From Stutzerimonas stutzeri (lineage in GTDB: Bacteria; Pseudomonadota; Gammaproteobacteria; Pseudomonadales; Pseudomonadaceae): a stretch of DNA of 64,000 nt. A model generated the notes under the pieces. It did no database searches, was not told the DNA's origin, and was given only the letters and a program-made list of their open reading frames with translations. Each line of letters opens with the position of its first letter. Position 1 is the first letter of the stretch. Location: positions 1 to 64,000 of the forward strand of contig DDVX01000007.1 of NCBI GenBank assembly GCA_002345575.1, given 5' to 3'. Positions 7,982 to 16,086 of this stretch are shown in pieces. The translations under genes and the position numbers were made by a program.

Positions 7982-10797
7982 TGAAACCTCTCACGGCAAC
8001 CTTGCGGTTGCAATTTCACAGCGGATTCACCCTGGATGACGCCACCGCCCTGGTCGATTACTTCGCTGACCTGGGCATCAGCCACCTCTACGCATCGCCT
8101 CTGCTTACCGCCCGCCCCGGCTCCATGCACGGCTACGACGTTATTGACCCGACCCGCATCAATCCCGAGCTGGGCGGCGAAGAAGCCCTGCAGCGCCTCG
8201 TCGAAGCCTTACGCCGCCGAGGTATGGGGCTGATTCTGGATATCGTCTCCAACCACATGGCCGTTGGTGGGTCCGGTAACCCTTGGTGGCTGGATGTATT
8301 GGAATGGGGCCGGGGCAGCCCCTACGCGCAGTTTTTCGATATCGAATGGGACTCACCCGACCCACTGCTCGAAGGCCAGCTGCTGGTGCCCTTCCTTGGC
8401 AGTGATTATGGCGAGGCCCTGCAGCAGGGCAGCATCGCCCTGCGCCTGGACGCGCAAAGCGGCGCCCTCTACGCCGAGCATTACGAGCACCGCTTCCCCA
8501 TTACGCCGCCCAGCTACGGCGAGATTCTGCGTCAATCCGAGCAGCCAGAGCTGCGCAGCCTGGCCCATCACTTCGACGCTCTCAAGACCGCTCCGGCACC
8601 TTGGCAAACAGCTCGCCAGCTGCGCGTCGAGCTGGCCCAATTGCTGGAAAATCCCGGTACCCGTCAGGAACTGGAAGAAGCGCTTAAGCGCTACGACTCC
8701 ACTGATGCGGAAGGCTTCCGCCGTCTGCACGCCTTGCTCGAACGTCAGCACTACCGTCTGGCCAGCTGGCGTACCGCCGGTGATGACATCAACTGGCGGC
8801 GCTTCTTCGATATCAACGAGCTGGGCGGGCTGCGCGTCGAGCGGCCGGTCGTGTTCGAGGAAACCCATGCGAAGATCTTCCAGCTGATCGGCGACGGCCT
8901 GGTTGACGGCCTGCGCATCGATCACATCGACGGCTTGGCCAACCCGCGTGGCTACTGCCGCCGGCTACGCCGTCGGGTCGATCGACTGAAGGCAGCACGC
9001 CCTGCCGATGCGGCGCTGGAGCATGTGCCTATCTATGTGGAAAAGATTCTAGCCGGAGATGAACAGCTGCACGACGACTGGGGCGTGGACGGTACAACCG
9101 GCTACGAATTCATGAATCAGGTCTCCCTGCTGCAGCACGACCCTGCCGGCAAGGCGGTGCTTTGTGGCTTGTGGAGCGAAACCAGCGAGCGCACCGAAGA
9201 CTTTATGGAGGAAGTGCGCCAGGCACGCCAGCTGGTCGTCACTGGACCGCTGGCCGGCGATTACGAAAGCGTTGCCCAGGCGCTGTTGCAGGTAGCCAGG
9301 CAGGACGTGATGACCCGCGACATCACGCTCGGCGCGATCCGTCGGGCGCTTCTGGAACTGATCGTGCACTTCCCGGTGTACCGCACTTATATCGGAGCTC
9401 AGGGACGTCGGCCGGCGGACGAGCCGTTTTTCCAACAGGCACTGGCCGGTGCTCGCAGTACCCTGGGCGAGAAGGACTGGCCCCTGCTCGAACACCTCGA
9501 CCGCTGGCTCGGTGGAGAGCCGCTGCGCGCGCTGCCAGCCGGGCCGGCGCGACGCCTGCGCCGCTATGCCTGCACGCGCTTCCAGCAGCTCACCTCTCCC
9601 GCCGCTGCCAAGGCCGTGGAAGATACCGCCTGCTACCGCTCTGGCGTCCTGCTCTCGCGTAACGATGTCGGCTTTGACCCGCAACATTTCAGTGCGCCGG
9701 TTGAAAGCTTTCATGCCCGCTGTCTGGAGCGCGCCGAACACTTCCCGCAAAACCTGCTGACCACTGCCACCCATGACCACAAGCGCGGCGAAGACACCCG
9801 CGCCCGGATGGCGGTCATCAGCGAGCGCGCCGAATGGTTTGCAGAAAAAGCCCGGCATTGGCGACAACTGGCCTACGGCGTGCGTCAGCAACTGGCGGAC
9901 GGGGCGGCGCCCTCCCCTGGTGACGAGCTGCTGCTGTACCAGATCTTGCTCGGCAGCTGGCCACTGGAGCTAAGCGCTGATGATCGAGCAGGCGTCGAGG
10001 CCTATTGCGAGCGAATCGGCAAATGGCTGGAAAAAGCCCTGCGCGAGGCCAAGCTGCGAACTAGCTGGACTGACCCCAACAGCGACTACGAAAGCGCATG
10101 TCAGCAATACCTGCGCGCGCTGCTGCTGGGCGACGAGTGCCGAGGGCTGCGTCAGGAGATCGCCGACGCAGCTGCCGAACTGGCCCCTGCTGGCGCGCTG
10201 AACAGCCTGACCCAGACGCTGTTGCGCATGACCACCCCGGGTGTGCCGGACCTTTACCAGGGCACCGATTACTGGGACTTCAGCCTGGTGGACCCGGACA
10301 ACCGCCAGCCGGTGGACTTTGCCCGGCGCCAGGCCACGCTCGATCCCCAGGCACAGCCCGCCGAGCTGCTGAGTAACTGGAAGGATGGCCGCATCAAGCA
10401 ATGGCTGATCGCCCGCTGTCTGAACCTGCGCAGCACCCTGCCAGCCCTTTTCAGCGAAGGTCGTTATCTACCGCTTAAGGTCGAGGGCGCCCACGCCGAG
10501 CAGGTGATCGCCTTCGCTCGGGAGCGAGACGGCAGCTGGCTCATCGTGATCGCAACGCGCCTGGCCAGCCGGCTGCTGGCTGATAGCCGCACGCCACACG
10601 TTGCCCCGGAGCGCTGGGGTGACACCCATATACGGTTGCCCGATGCGCTGAGCGGCATGGCTCTTACGCGACTTTTCGGCGGAAATACAGTCACACCAAA
10701 ACAAGCGACCTTGCCGGTGCACGAGGCCCTTTACAACGTGCCCGTAGCGCTTTTTCAAATAACAATCAGCTCCCGGGAGATCAGCGACGATGAATAA
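7978..10797 (+). CDS. treY: Malto-oligosyltrehalose synthase TreY
   Basis: A 939-residue GH13 isomerase that converts the reducing-end alpha-1,4 bond of a maltodextrin to alpha-1,1, making maltooligosyl-trehalose for TreZ. The N-terminus (TATLRLQFHSGFTL, then GISHLYASPLLTARPGSMHGYD) is diagnostic of TreY. The catalytic regions are DIVSNHMA, DGLRIDHIDGLANP (near residue 313) and TTATHDHKRGED. Length is typical for the family. The start overlaps the malQ stop as ATGA, and the end overlaps the DUF2934 gene, so the whole block is probably one transcript. Confidence 0.93.
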   Translation: MMKPLTATLRLQFHSGFTLDDATALVDYFADLGISHLYASPLLTARPGSMHGYDVIDPTRINPELGGEEALQRLVEALRRRGMGLILDIVSNHMAVGGSGNPWWLDVLEWGRGSPYAQFFDIEWDSPDPLLEGQLLVPFLGSDYGEALQQGSIALRLDAQSGALYAEHYEHRFPITPPSYGEILRQSEQPELRSLAHHFDALKTAPAPWQTARQLRVELAQLLENPGTRQELEEALKRYDSTDAEGFRRLHALLERQHYRLASWRTAGDDINWRRFFDINELGGLRVERPVVFEETHAKIFQLIGDGLVDGLRIDHIDGLANPRGYCRRLRRRVDRLKAARPADAALEHVPIYVEKILAGDEQLHDDWGVDGTTGYEFMNQVSLLQHDPAGKAVLCGLWSETSERTEDFMEEVRQARQLVVTGPLAGDYESVAQALLQVARQDVMTRDITLGAIRRALLELIVHFPVYRTYIGAQGRRPADEPFFQQALAGARSTLGEKDWPLLEHLDRWLGGEPLRALPAGPARRLRRYACTRFQQLTSPAAAKAVEDTACYRSGVLLSRNDVGFDPQHFSAPVESFHARCLERAEHFPQNLLTTATHDHKRGEDTRARMAVISERAEWFAEKARHWRQLAYGVRQQLADGAAPSPGDELLLYQILLGSWPLELSADDRAGVEAYCERIGKWLEKALREAKLRTSWTDPNSDYESACQQYLRALLLGDECRGLRQEIADAAAELAPAGALNSLTQTLLRMTTPGVPDLYQGTDYWDFSLVDPDNRQPVDFARRQATLDPQAQPAELLSNWKDGRIKQWLIARCLNLRSTLPALFSEGRYLPLKVEGAHAEQVIAFARERDGSWLIVIATRLASRLLADSRTPHVAPERWGDTHIRLPDALSGMALTRLFGGNTVTPKQATLPVHEALYNVPVALFQITISSREISDDE

Positions 10798-11152
10798 AAA
10801 AGAACACCACATCCGCCAATTGGCCTACGACATATGGCAATCCGAAGGTTGTCCCGAGGGGCAAGACGCCCGCCACTGGGACATGGCATGCAAGCTGGTC
10901 GAGGCTCAAGGCGGCGCAGGTACGCCCACGGTTAAGCCGGCTGGCAAGACCCGCAAGACAGCGAACAAACCCGTTGATGCGACGCCAGGTGGCAAATCCG
11001 CGAAGCGTGCCAGCGGGCAAAATGCAAAGTCTGCCCCCGCCGCGACAACGCCTGACGCCCCGCCTGGCCCTGATGCAGCAACCGATGCCCAGGCGGGTAC
11101 GCCTGAAAATTTAAAGAAAACTCGCTCGACACGATCCGCCAAGAACAGTTAG
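10790..11152 (+). CDS. DUF2934 protein with long Ala/Lys/Pro-rich tail
   Basis: The 120-residue protein starts with a 40-residue DUF2934 motif (IRQLAYDIWQSEGCPEGQDARHWDMACKLVEA). The rest is a low-complexity tail of Thr, Ala, Lys and Pro (basic, probably disordered), ending in KKTRSTRSAKNS. DUF2934 domains occur repeatedly inside Pseudomonas trehalose/glycogen loci, but their role is not established. The start overlaps the treY stop by 8 bases, so it is co-translated with the enzymes. A scaffolding or glucan/nucleic-acid binding role is conceivable but is inference only. Confidence 0.82.
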   Translation: MNKKEHHIRQLAYDIWQSEGCPEGQDARHWDMACKLVEAQGGAGTPTVKPAGKTRKTANKPVDATPGGKSAKRASGQNAKSAPAATTPDAPPGPDAATDAQAGTPENLKKTRSTRSAKNS

Positions 11153-11222
11153 GCGGCCCTAGCGCCGCCGTTCCTAGACTCAGATTCGCAGGCCCATCTT
11201 GCGGCATTCCATTGGAGAACCC

Positions 11223-13388
11223 ATGAGTAAACGTAAGCCTTCAGAACCTCAGACCCAGCAGATGTCGCGTATTCACGAAGGACTTCCTTTTCCGCTGGGT
11301 GCAACCTGGGATGGCTTGGGGGTGAACTTTGCCATCTTCTCCGCCCACGCTACCAAGGTGGAACTGTGTCTGTTCGACGCCAGCGGTGAAACCGAGTTGC
11401 AGCGTATCGAGCTGCCTGAGTACACCGATGAGATCTGGCACGGCTACTTGCCGGACGCCCACCCCGGGCAGGTTTATGGCTACCGTGTGCATGGCCCCTA
11501 CGAGCCGGAAGCAGGTCATCGCTTCAACCCCAACAAGCTGCTGATCGACCCCTATGCCAAGCAACTGGTGGGCGAGCTGCGCTGGTCCGAAGCGCTATTC
11601 GGCTACACCATCGGCCATCCCGACGGCGACCTAAGTTTCGACGAGCGCGACAGCGCGCCTTTCGTACCCAAGTGCAAGGTCACCGATCCCGCATTCACCT
11701 GGGGCCGTGACCACCCAGTGCAGGTGCCCTGGGACCATACAATCATCTACGAAACCCACGCTCGCGGTTTCACCATGCGTCATCCGGCTGTGGCCGAAGA
11801 CGCACGCGGTACTTTCGAGGCGTTCAAGACCCCAGAAGTGATCGACCATATCCGCAAATTGGGCGTTTCCAGCATCGAGTTCCTGCCCATCCATGCTTTT
11901 GTCCAAGACCAGCACCTGCTGGAAAAGGGCATGAGCAACTACTGGGGCTACAACAGCATTGCCTTCTTCGCGCCGCATCCCAAGTACCTCGCCAGCGGCA
12001 AGATCAGCGAATTCAAGGAGATGGTTGCGCACCTGCACAACGCCGGCCTGGAAGTCATTCTCGACGTGGTCTACAACCACACTGCCGAAGGCAACGAGCT
12101 AGGCCCGACATTGTCCATGCGCGGCATCGACAACGCCTCTTATTACCGCCTGATGCCTGATGACAAGCGCTACTACATCAACGATTCAGGCACCGGCAAC
12201 ACCCTGGACATGAGCCATCCCTGCGTGCTGCAGATGGTCACCGACTCGCTGCGCTACTGGGCCACGGAAATGCACGTGGACGGTTTCCGCTTCGATCTGG
12301 CGACCATTCTTGGCCGCGAGCATGAAGGCTTCGATGAGCGCCACGGTTTTCTGGTCGCTTGTCGACAGGACCCAGTATTGGCCAAGACCAAGCTGATCGC
12401 CGAACCCTGGGACTGCGGCCCCGGCGGTTATCAGGTCGGCCGCTTCCCGCCCGGCTGGGCCGAATGGAATGATCAGTTTCGCGATACCGTGCGGGCCTTC
12501 TGGAAAGGCGACGAAGGGCAGCTGGCCGATTTTGCCGCCCGCCTGACGGGCTCCGGCGACCTCTTCAACCAGCGTGGTCGGCGGCCCTTCAGCTCAGTGA
12601 ACTTCATCACCGCACATGATGGCTTTACGTTGAAGGACCTGGTGTCCTACAACGACAAGCACAACGAGGCCAACGACGAAGATAACCGGGATGGTAGTGA
12701 CAACAACCTGTCCTGGAATCACGGCGTTGAAGGCCCGACCGATGACCCGGAAATCAACGAACTGCGCTACCGGCAGATGCGCAACTTCTTCGCCACCCTG
12801 CTGTTTGCTCAAGGCACCCCGATGATCGTCGCCGGTGACGAATTCGGTCGCACCCAGAACGGCAATAACAACGCTTACTGCCAGGACAGTGAAATAGGCT
12901 GGGTGGATTGGGAAATCAGTGAGACGAGCCAGGCATTGCTGAACTTTGTGCGCAAACTGATCCGTATGCGCCAGCGCTTTCCAATGCTACGTCGCGGACG
13001 CTTTCTGGTTGGGGCTTATAACGAAGAGCTTGGAGTTAAAGATGTCACCTGGCTGGCGCCTGATGGCGAGGAAATGAGCGTCGAGCAATGGGAAGACCCT
13101 CACAACCGGTGCATGGGCATGCTGCTGGACGGCCGCGCTCAGCCCACCGGGATTCGCCGGGCGGGCTCGGACTCTACTCTGCTGATCGTGATTAACGCCC
13201 ACCATGACCAGATCGATTTTCATCTGCCCGAGGTTCCTCAAGGCATGTACTGGAATCGCCTGGTGGACACCGGAAACCCCACCGCCCGACTCGAGCGTTA
13301 CGAATTTGGCGAGCAGTGTGCCGTCATCGGACGTTCGCTGCAGATGCTGGAATTGATCAAGGAAGCTACTCCTGGCACCCAGTGGTAA
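11223..13388 (+). CDS. glgX: Glycogen debranching enzyme GlgX
   Basis: A 721-residue isoamylase-type GH13 enzyme that hydrolyses alpha-1,6 branches of limit-dextrin glycogen. It has the N-terminal CBM48 domain (GATWDGLGVNFAIFSAHA) and the barrel motifs DVVYNHTAEGNELGP, VDGFRFDLATILGRE (nucleophile near residue 357), LIAEPWDCGPGGYQVG and FITAHDGFTLKDLVSYN. The ATG at 11223 has a GGAGA ribosome site 5 bases upstream and is preferred over an in-frame start 24 bases earlier. It follows the DUF2934 gene after about 70 bases and is the last gene of the operon; a REP palindrome pair lies just downstream. Confidence 0.93.
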   Translation: MSKRKPSEPQTQQMSRIHEGLPFPLGATWDGLGVNFAIFSAHATKVELCLFDASGETELQRIELPEYTDEIWHGYLPDAHPGQVYGYRVHGPYEPEAGHRFNPNKLLIDPYAKQLVGELRWSEALFGYTIGHPDGDLSFDERDSAPFVPKCKVTDPAFTWGRDHPVQVPWDHTIIYETHARGFTMRHPAVAEDARGTFEAFKTPEVIDHIRKLGVSSIEFLPIHAFVQDQHLLEKGMSNYWGYNSIAFFAPHPKYLASGKISEFKEMVAHLHNAGLEVILDVVYNHTAEGNELGPTLSMRGIDNASYYRLMPDDKRYYINDSGTGNTLDMSHPCVLQMVTDSLRYWATEMHVDGFRFDLATILGREHEGFDERHGFLVACRQDPVLAKTKLIAEPWDCGPGGYQVGRFPPGWAEWNDQFRDTVRAFWKGDEGQLADFAARLTGSGDLFNQRGRRPFSSVNFITAHDGFTLKDLVSYNDKHNEANDEDNRDGSDNNLSWNHGVEGPTDDPEINELRYRQMRNFFATLLFAQGTPMIVAGDEFGRTQNGNNNAYCQDSEIGWVDWEISETSQALLNFVRKLIRMRQRFPMLRRGRFLVGAYNEELGVKDVTWLAPDGEEMSVEQWEDPHNRCMGMLLDGRAQPTGIRRAGSDSTLLIVINAHHDQIDFHLPEVPQGMYWNRLVDTGNPTARLERYEFGEQCAVIGRSLQMLELIKEATPGTQW

Positions 13389-13404
13389 CGACTAAAAATA
13401 CGTA

Positions 13405-13475
13405 GTAGGAGCGGGCCATGCCCGCGAGCTTTTAGCGGCAATAATCAAGAGCTCGCGGGCGTGGCTCGCTCCCAC
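13405..13475. repeat. REP doublet (REPIN-like inverted pair)
   Basis: GTAGGAGCGGGCCATGCCCG and onward (13405-13430) faces an inverted partner (13450-13475) that reads GTGGGAGCGAGCCACGCCCG on the minus strand. Each copy is itself a palindrome and the two are separated by about 19 bases. This is the usual Pseudomonas REPIN layout. It sits between the convergent ends of glgX and the OsmC-YcaO gene, where it could also protect or end both transcripts. Confidence 0.8.
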
Positions 13476-13501
13476 AGGGGTAGTCCTTCAGCTCTGTAAA
13501 A

Positions 13502-15703
13502 TCAACCAGCCAGACCCGCGGCCTTGCCCCGCGCGCCGTGCAGCTTCTTGTAGCTGTCGATCAACCGCAGGTGCCTGTCGAGGCCTTCCAGTTTCATGCT
13601 GGTAGGTGTCAGGCCGTAGAAGCGCACGCTACCGTCCACCGAGCCGATCACCGCGTCCATGCGCGGATCGCCGAACATCCGCCGGAAGTTGGCTTCGAAA
13701 TCGGCCAGTTCCAGTTCATCGTCCAGCCGCACTTCCAGCACCGCGTTTAAAGCCTGATAGAACAGACCGCGCTCCACGGTGTTGTCGTTGTACTGCAGGA
13801 ATGCCTCCACCAGGTCCTTGGCCTCCTCGAAGCGTTGCAGGGCGAGGTAGATCAGCAGTTTCAGCTCCATGATGGTCAGCTGCCCCCAGACCGTGTTGTC
13901 ATCGAAGTCGATGCCGATCAGGGTCGCGATATCGCTGTAGTCATCCAGCTCGCTGTCTTCCAGACGTTCGACCAGTGCCTGCAGGCTGTCGTCGTCGAGG
14001 CTATGCAGGTTGAGGACGTCCTCCCGGAAAAACAGCGCCTTGTTGGTGTTGTCCCAGATCAGATCATCCACCGGATAGACTTCCGAGTAGCCCGGCACCA
14101 GGATGCGGCAGGCCGTAGCGCCCAGGTCCTCGCGCACCATCATATAGACCTCCTTGCCCATCTCTTCGAGGATGCCGAACAGGGTCGCGGCCTCCTCGGC
14201 GTTGGCGCTCTCTCCCTCGGCGGCAAAATCCCACTCGACGAATTCGTAATCGGCCTTGGCACTGAAGAAACGCCAGGACACCACGCCGCTGGAATCGATG
14301 AAGTGTTCGACAGAGTTGTTCGGCTCGGTCACCGCCTGGCTCTCGAAGGTCGGCTGAGGCAGGTCGTTGAGGCCTTCAAAGCTGCGGCCCTGCAACAGCT
14401 CGGTCAGGCTACGTTCCAGCGCCACCTCGAAGCAGGGATGCGCTCCGAACGAGGCGAAAACGCCGCCGGTACGCGGGTTCATCAGAGTGACGCACATCAC
14501 CGGAAACTGCCCGCCCAGCGAGGCGTCCTTGACCAGCACCGGGAAGCCCTGCTCTTCCAGCCCCTGGATGCCGGCAAGAATGCCGGGGTATTTCGCCAAC
14601 ACCTCCTGCGGCACGTCCGGCAGAGCTATTTCGCCTTCGAGGATCTCGCGCTTGACCGCACGCTCGAAGATTTCCGACAGGCACTGCACCTGCGCCTCGG
14701 CCAAGGTATTGCCGGCAGCCATGCCGTTGCTGAGGTAGAGGTTTTCGATCAGGTTGGAGGGAAAATAGACCACCTCGCCGTCCGACTGACGGACATAGGG
14801 CAGCGAGCAGATACCGCGCTCGACGTTGCCGGAGTTGGTGTCGTACAGGTGCGAGCCACGCAGTTCACCTTCGGGGTTGTAAATCGCCAGGCAATAGTCG
14901 TCGAGCATGTCTGCCGGCAGCGCATCCTTGCGGCCAGGTTTGAACCAGCGCTCTTCCGGGTAATGCACGAATGCCGCATTGGCGATGTCTTCGCCCCAGT
15001 ACTGGTCGTTGTAGAAGAAGTTGAAATTCAACCGCTCGATGAACTCACCAAGTGCCGACGCCAATGCGCTTTCCTTGGTCGCGCCCTTGCCGTTGGTAAA
15101 GCACAACGGCGAGTGCGCATCGCGGGTATGCAGCGACCAGACGTTGGGCACGATATTGCGCCATGAGGCGATCTCGATCTTCATGCCCAAGCCGGCGAGG
15201 ATGCCCGACATGTTGGCGATGGTCTGCTCCAGCGGCAGGTCCTTGCCAAGGATGTGAGTAGCGTGCGAGCCGGTATTGGGCAGCAGCAGCGCCTGGGCAT
15301 CGGCATCAAGGTTGTCCACTTGCTCGATGACGAACTCGGGTCCGGTCTGGACGACCTTCTTCACAGTGCAGCGCTCAATGGAGCGCAGGATGCCTTGACG
15401 GTCCTTGTCGGAAATATCCGCCGGCAACTCGACCTGGATCTTGAAGATCTGTTTGTAGCGGTTTTCCGGGTCGACGATGTTGTTCTGCGACAGGCGAATG
15501 TTGTCGGTGGGAATACCGCGAGTCTGACAGTACAGCTTTACAAAATAGGCCGCACACAAGGCCGACGAAGCCAGAAAGTAGTCAAACGGTCCCGGAGCCG
15601 AGCCGTCACCCTTGTAGCGGATGGGCTGATCGGCCACCACCGTGAAGTCATCGAACTTGGCTTCAAGTCGGAGGTTGTCGAGAAAGTTGACCTTGATTTC
15701 CAT
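13502..15703 (-). CDS. OsmC domain fused to YcaO domain
   Basis: A 733-residue fusion. Residues about 1-135 are an OsmC-like domain (DNLRLEAKFDDFTVVADQ, PGPFDYFLASSALCAAYFV, with the conserved Cys). The remainder is a YcaO domain (TNGKGATKESALASALGEFIERLN, then GMAAGNTLAEAQVQCLSEIFERAV), which in the wider superfamily uses ATP to activate amide backbones; the C-terminal part resembles E. coli YcaO. OsmC domains handle peroxide thiol chemistry. E. coli YcaO has been linked to RimO-dependent S12 methylthiolation, but the substrate here is unknown. No leader peptide or RiPP partner lies nearby, so a housekeeping role is likelier than natural-product synthesis. Confidence 0.88.
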   Translation of the reverse strand: MEIKVNFLDNLRLEAKFDDFTVVADQPIRYKGDGSAPGPFDYFLASSALCAAYFVKLYCQTRGIPTDNIRLSQNNIVDPENRYKQIFKIQVELPADISDKDRQGILRSIERCTVKKVVQTGPEFVIEQVDNLDADAQALLLPNTGSHATHILGKDLPLEQTIANMSGILAGLGMKIEIASWRNIVPNVWSLHTRDAHSPLCFTNGKGATKESALASALGEFIERLNFNFFYNDQYWGEDIANAAFVHYPEERWFKPGRKDALPADMLDDYCLAIYNPEGELRGSHLYDTNSGNVERGICSLPYVRQSDGEVVYFPSNLIENLYLSNGMAAGNTLAEAQVQCLSEIFERAVKREILEGEIALPDVPQEVLAKYPGILAGIQGLEEQGFPVLVKDASLGGQFPVMCVTLMNPRTGGVFASFGAHPCFEVALERSLTELLQGRSFEGLNDLPQPTFESQAVTEPNNSVEHFIDSSGVVSWRFFSAKADYEFVEWDFAAEGESANAEEAATLFGILEEMGKEVYMMVREDLGATACRILVPGYSEVYPVDDLIWDNTNKALFFREDVLNLHSLDDDSLQALVERLEDSELDDYSDIATLIGIDFDDNTVWGQLTIMELKLLIYLALQRFEEAKDLVEAFLQYNDNTVERGLFYQALNAVLEVRLDDELELADFEANFRRMFGDPRMDAVIGSVDGSVRFYGLTPTSMKLEGLDRHLRLIDSYKKLHGARGKAAGLAG

Positions 15704-16086
15704 GGGGGATTACCAAATACGAGCCGGACGAAATTGGCCGGCATTATCCCGGTTTTCGCCCGCCTAAAGGCTGCGTTTTCAGAATGCCCCGATTAAAAGC
15801 GTTTGGCCCGCCCCCAATACCGCCCACGGCGTTGCGACAGGCCTCGCTCGTGGGAGTGTCGCCCCTCGGCACGAAGCTTTTGATCTTTGCCGGGCTACCG
15901 CCTGAAGTCGTCGCGAAGGGGGCCGTCAAAGCTCGAAAACAAGTTCGCTCCCACAAAAAGCACTGTCACCGCTCGGTGTCCCACCGTAAGACTGGCCTTG
16001 CCACGAGCTTGCTCTGTAGGCGTTTCGGTTAAGAACTCGCGAACAGGTCGCTACTACAAAAAGCACAGCCGCGCCCCTCCGCGCCC
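15704..16086. repeat. Gene-free spacer with degenerate REP copies
   Basis: No convincing gene is seen in these 383 bases. At least two inverted REP-like copies occur, GCTCGAAAACAAGTTCGCTCC and onward (15931-15954) and AACTCGCGAACAGGTCGCTAC and onward (about 16034-16057). Each is followed by the same tail, ACAAAAAGCAC. A third partial copy lies near 15840-15860 (CTCGCTCGTGGGAG). The spacer holds the 5' end of the OsmC-YcaO gene on one side and the 3' end of cti on the other, so it should also contain the OsmC-YcaO promoter. Confidence 0.55.

Noticed and set aside
13835..15166. Long open frame antisense to the OsmC-YcaO gene (443 codons, plus)
   Set aside because: Same reasoning; the minus-strand frame holds two recognisable domains.
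13502..15703. YcaO protein as part of a RiPP (azole-forming) biosynthetic cluster
   Set aside because: No precursor peptide, dehydrogenase, E1-like partner or exporter lies nearby, and the OsmC fusion is the housekeeping-type architecture.
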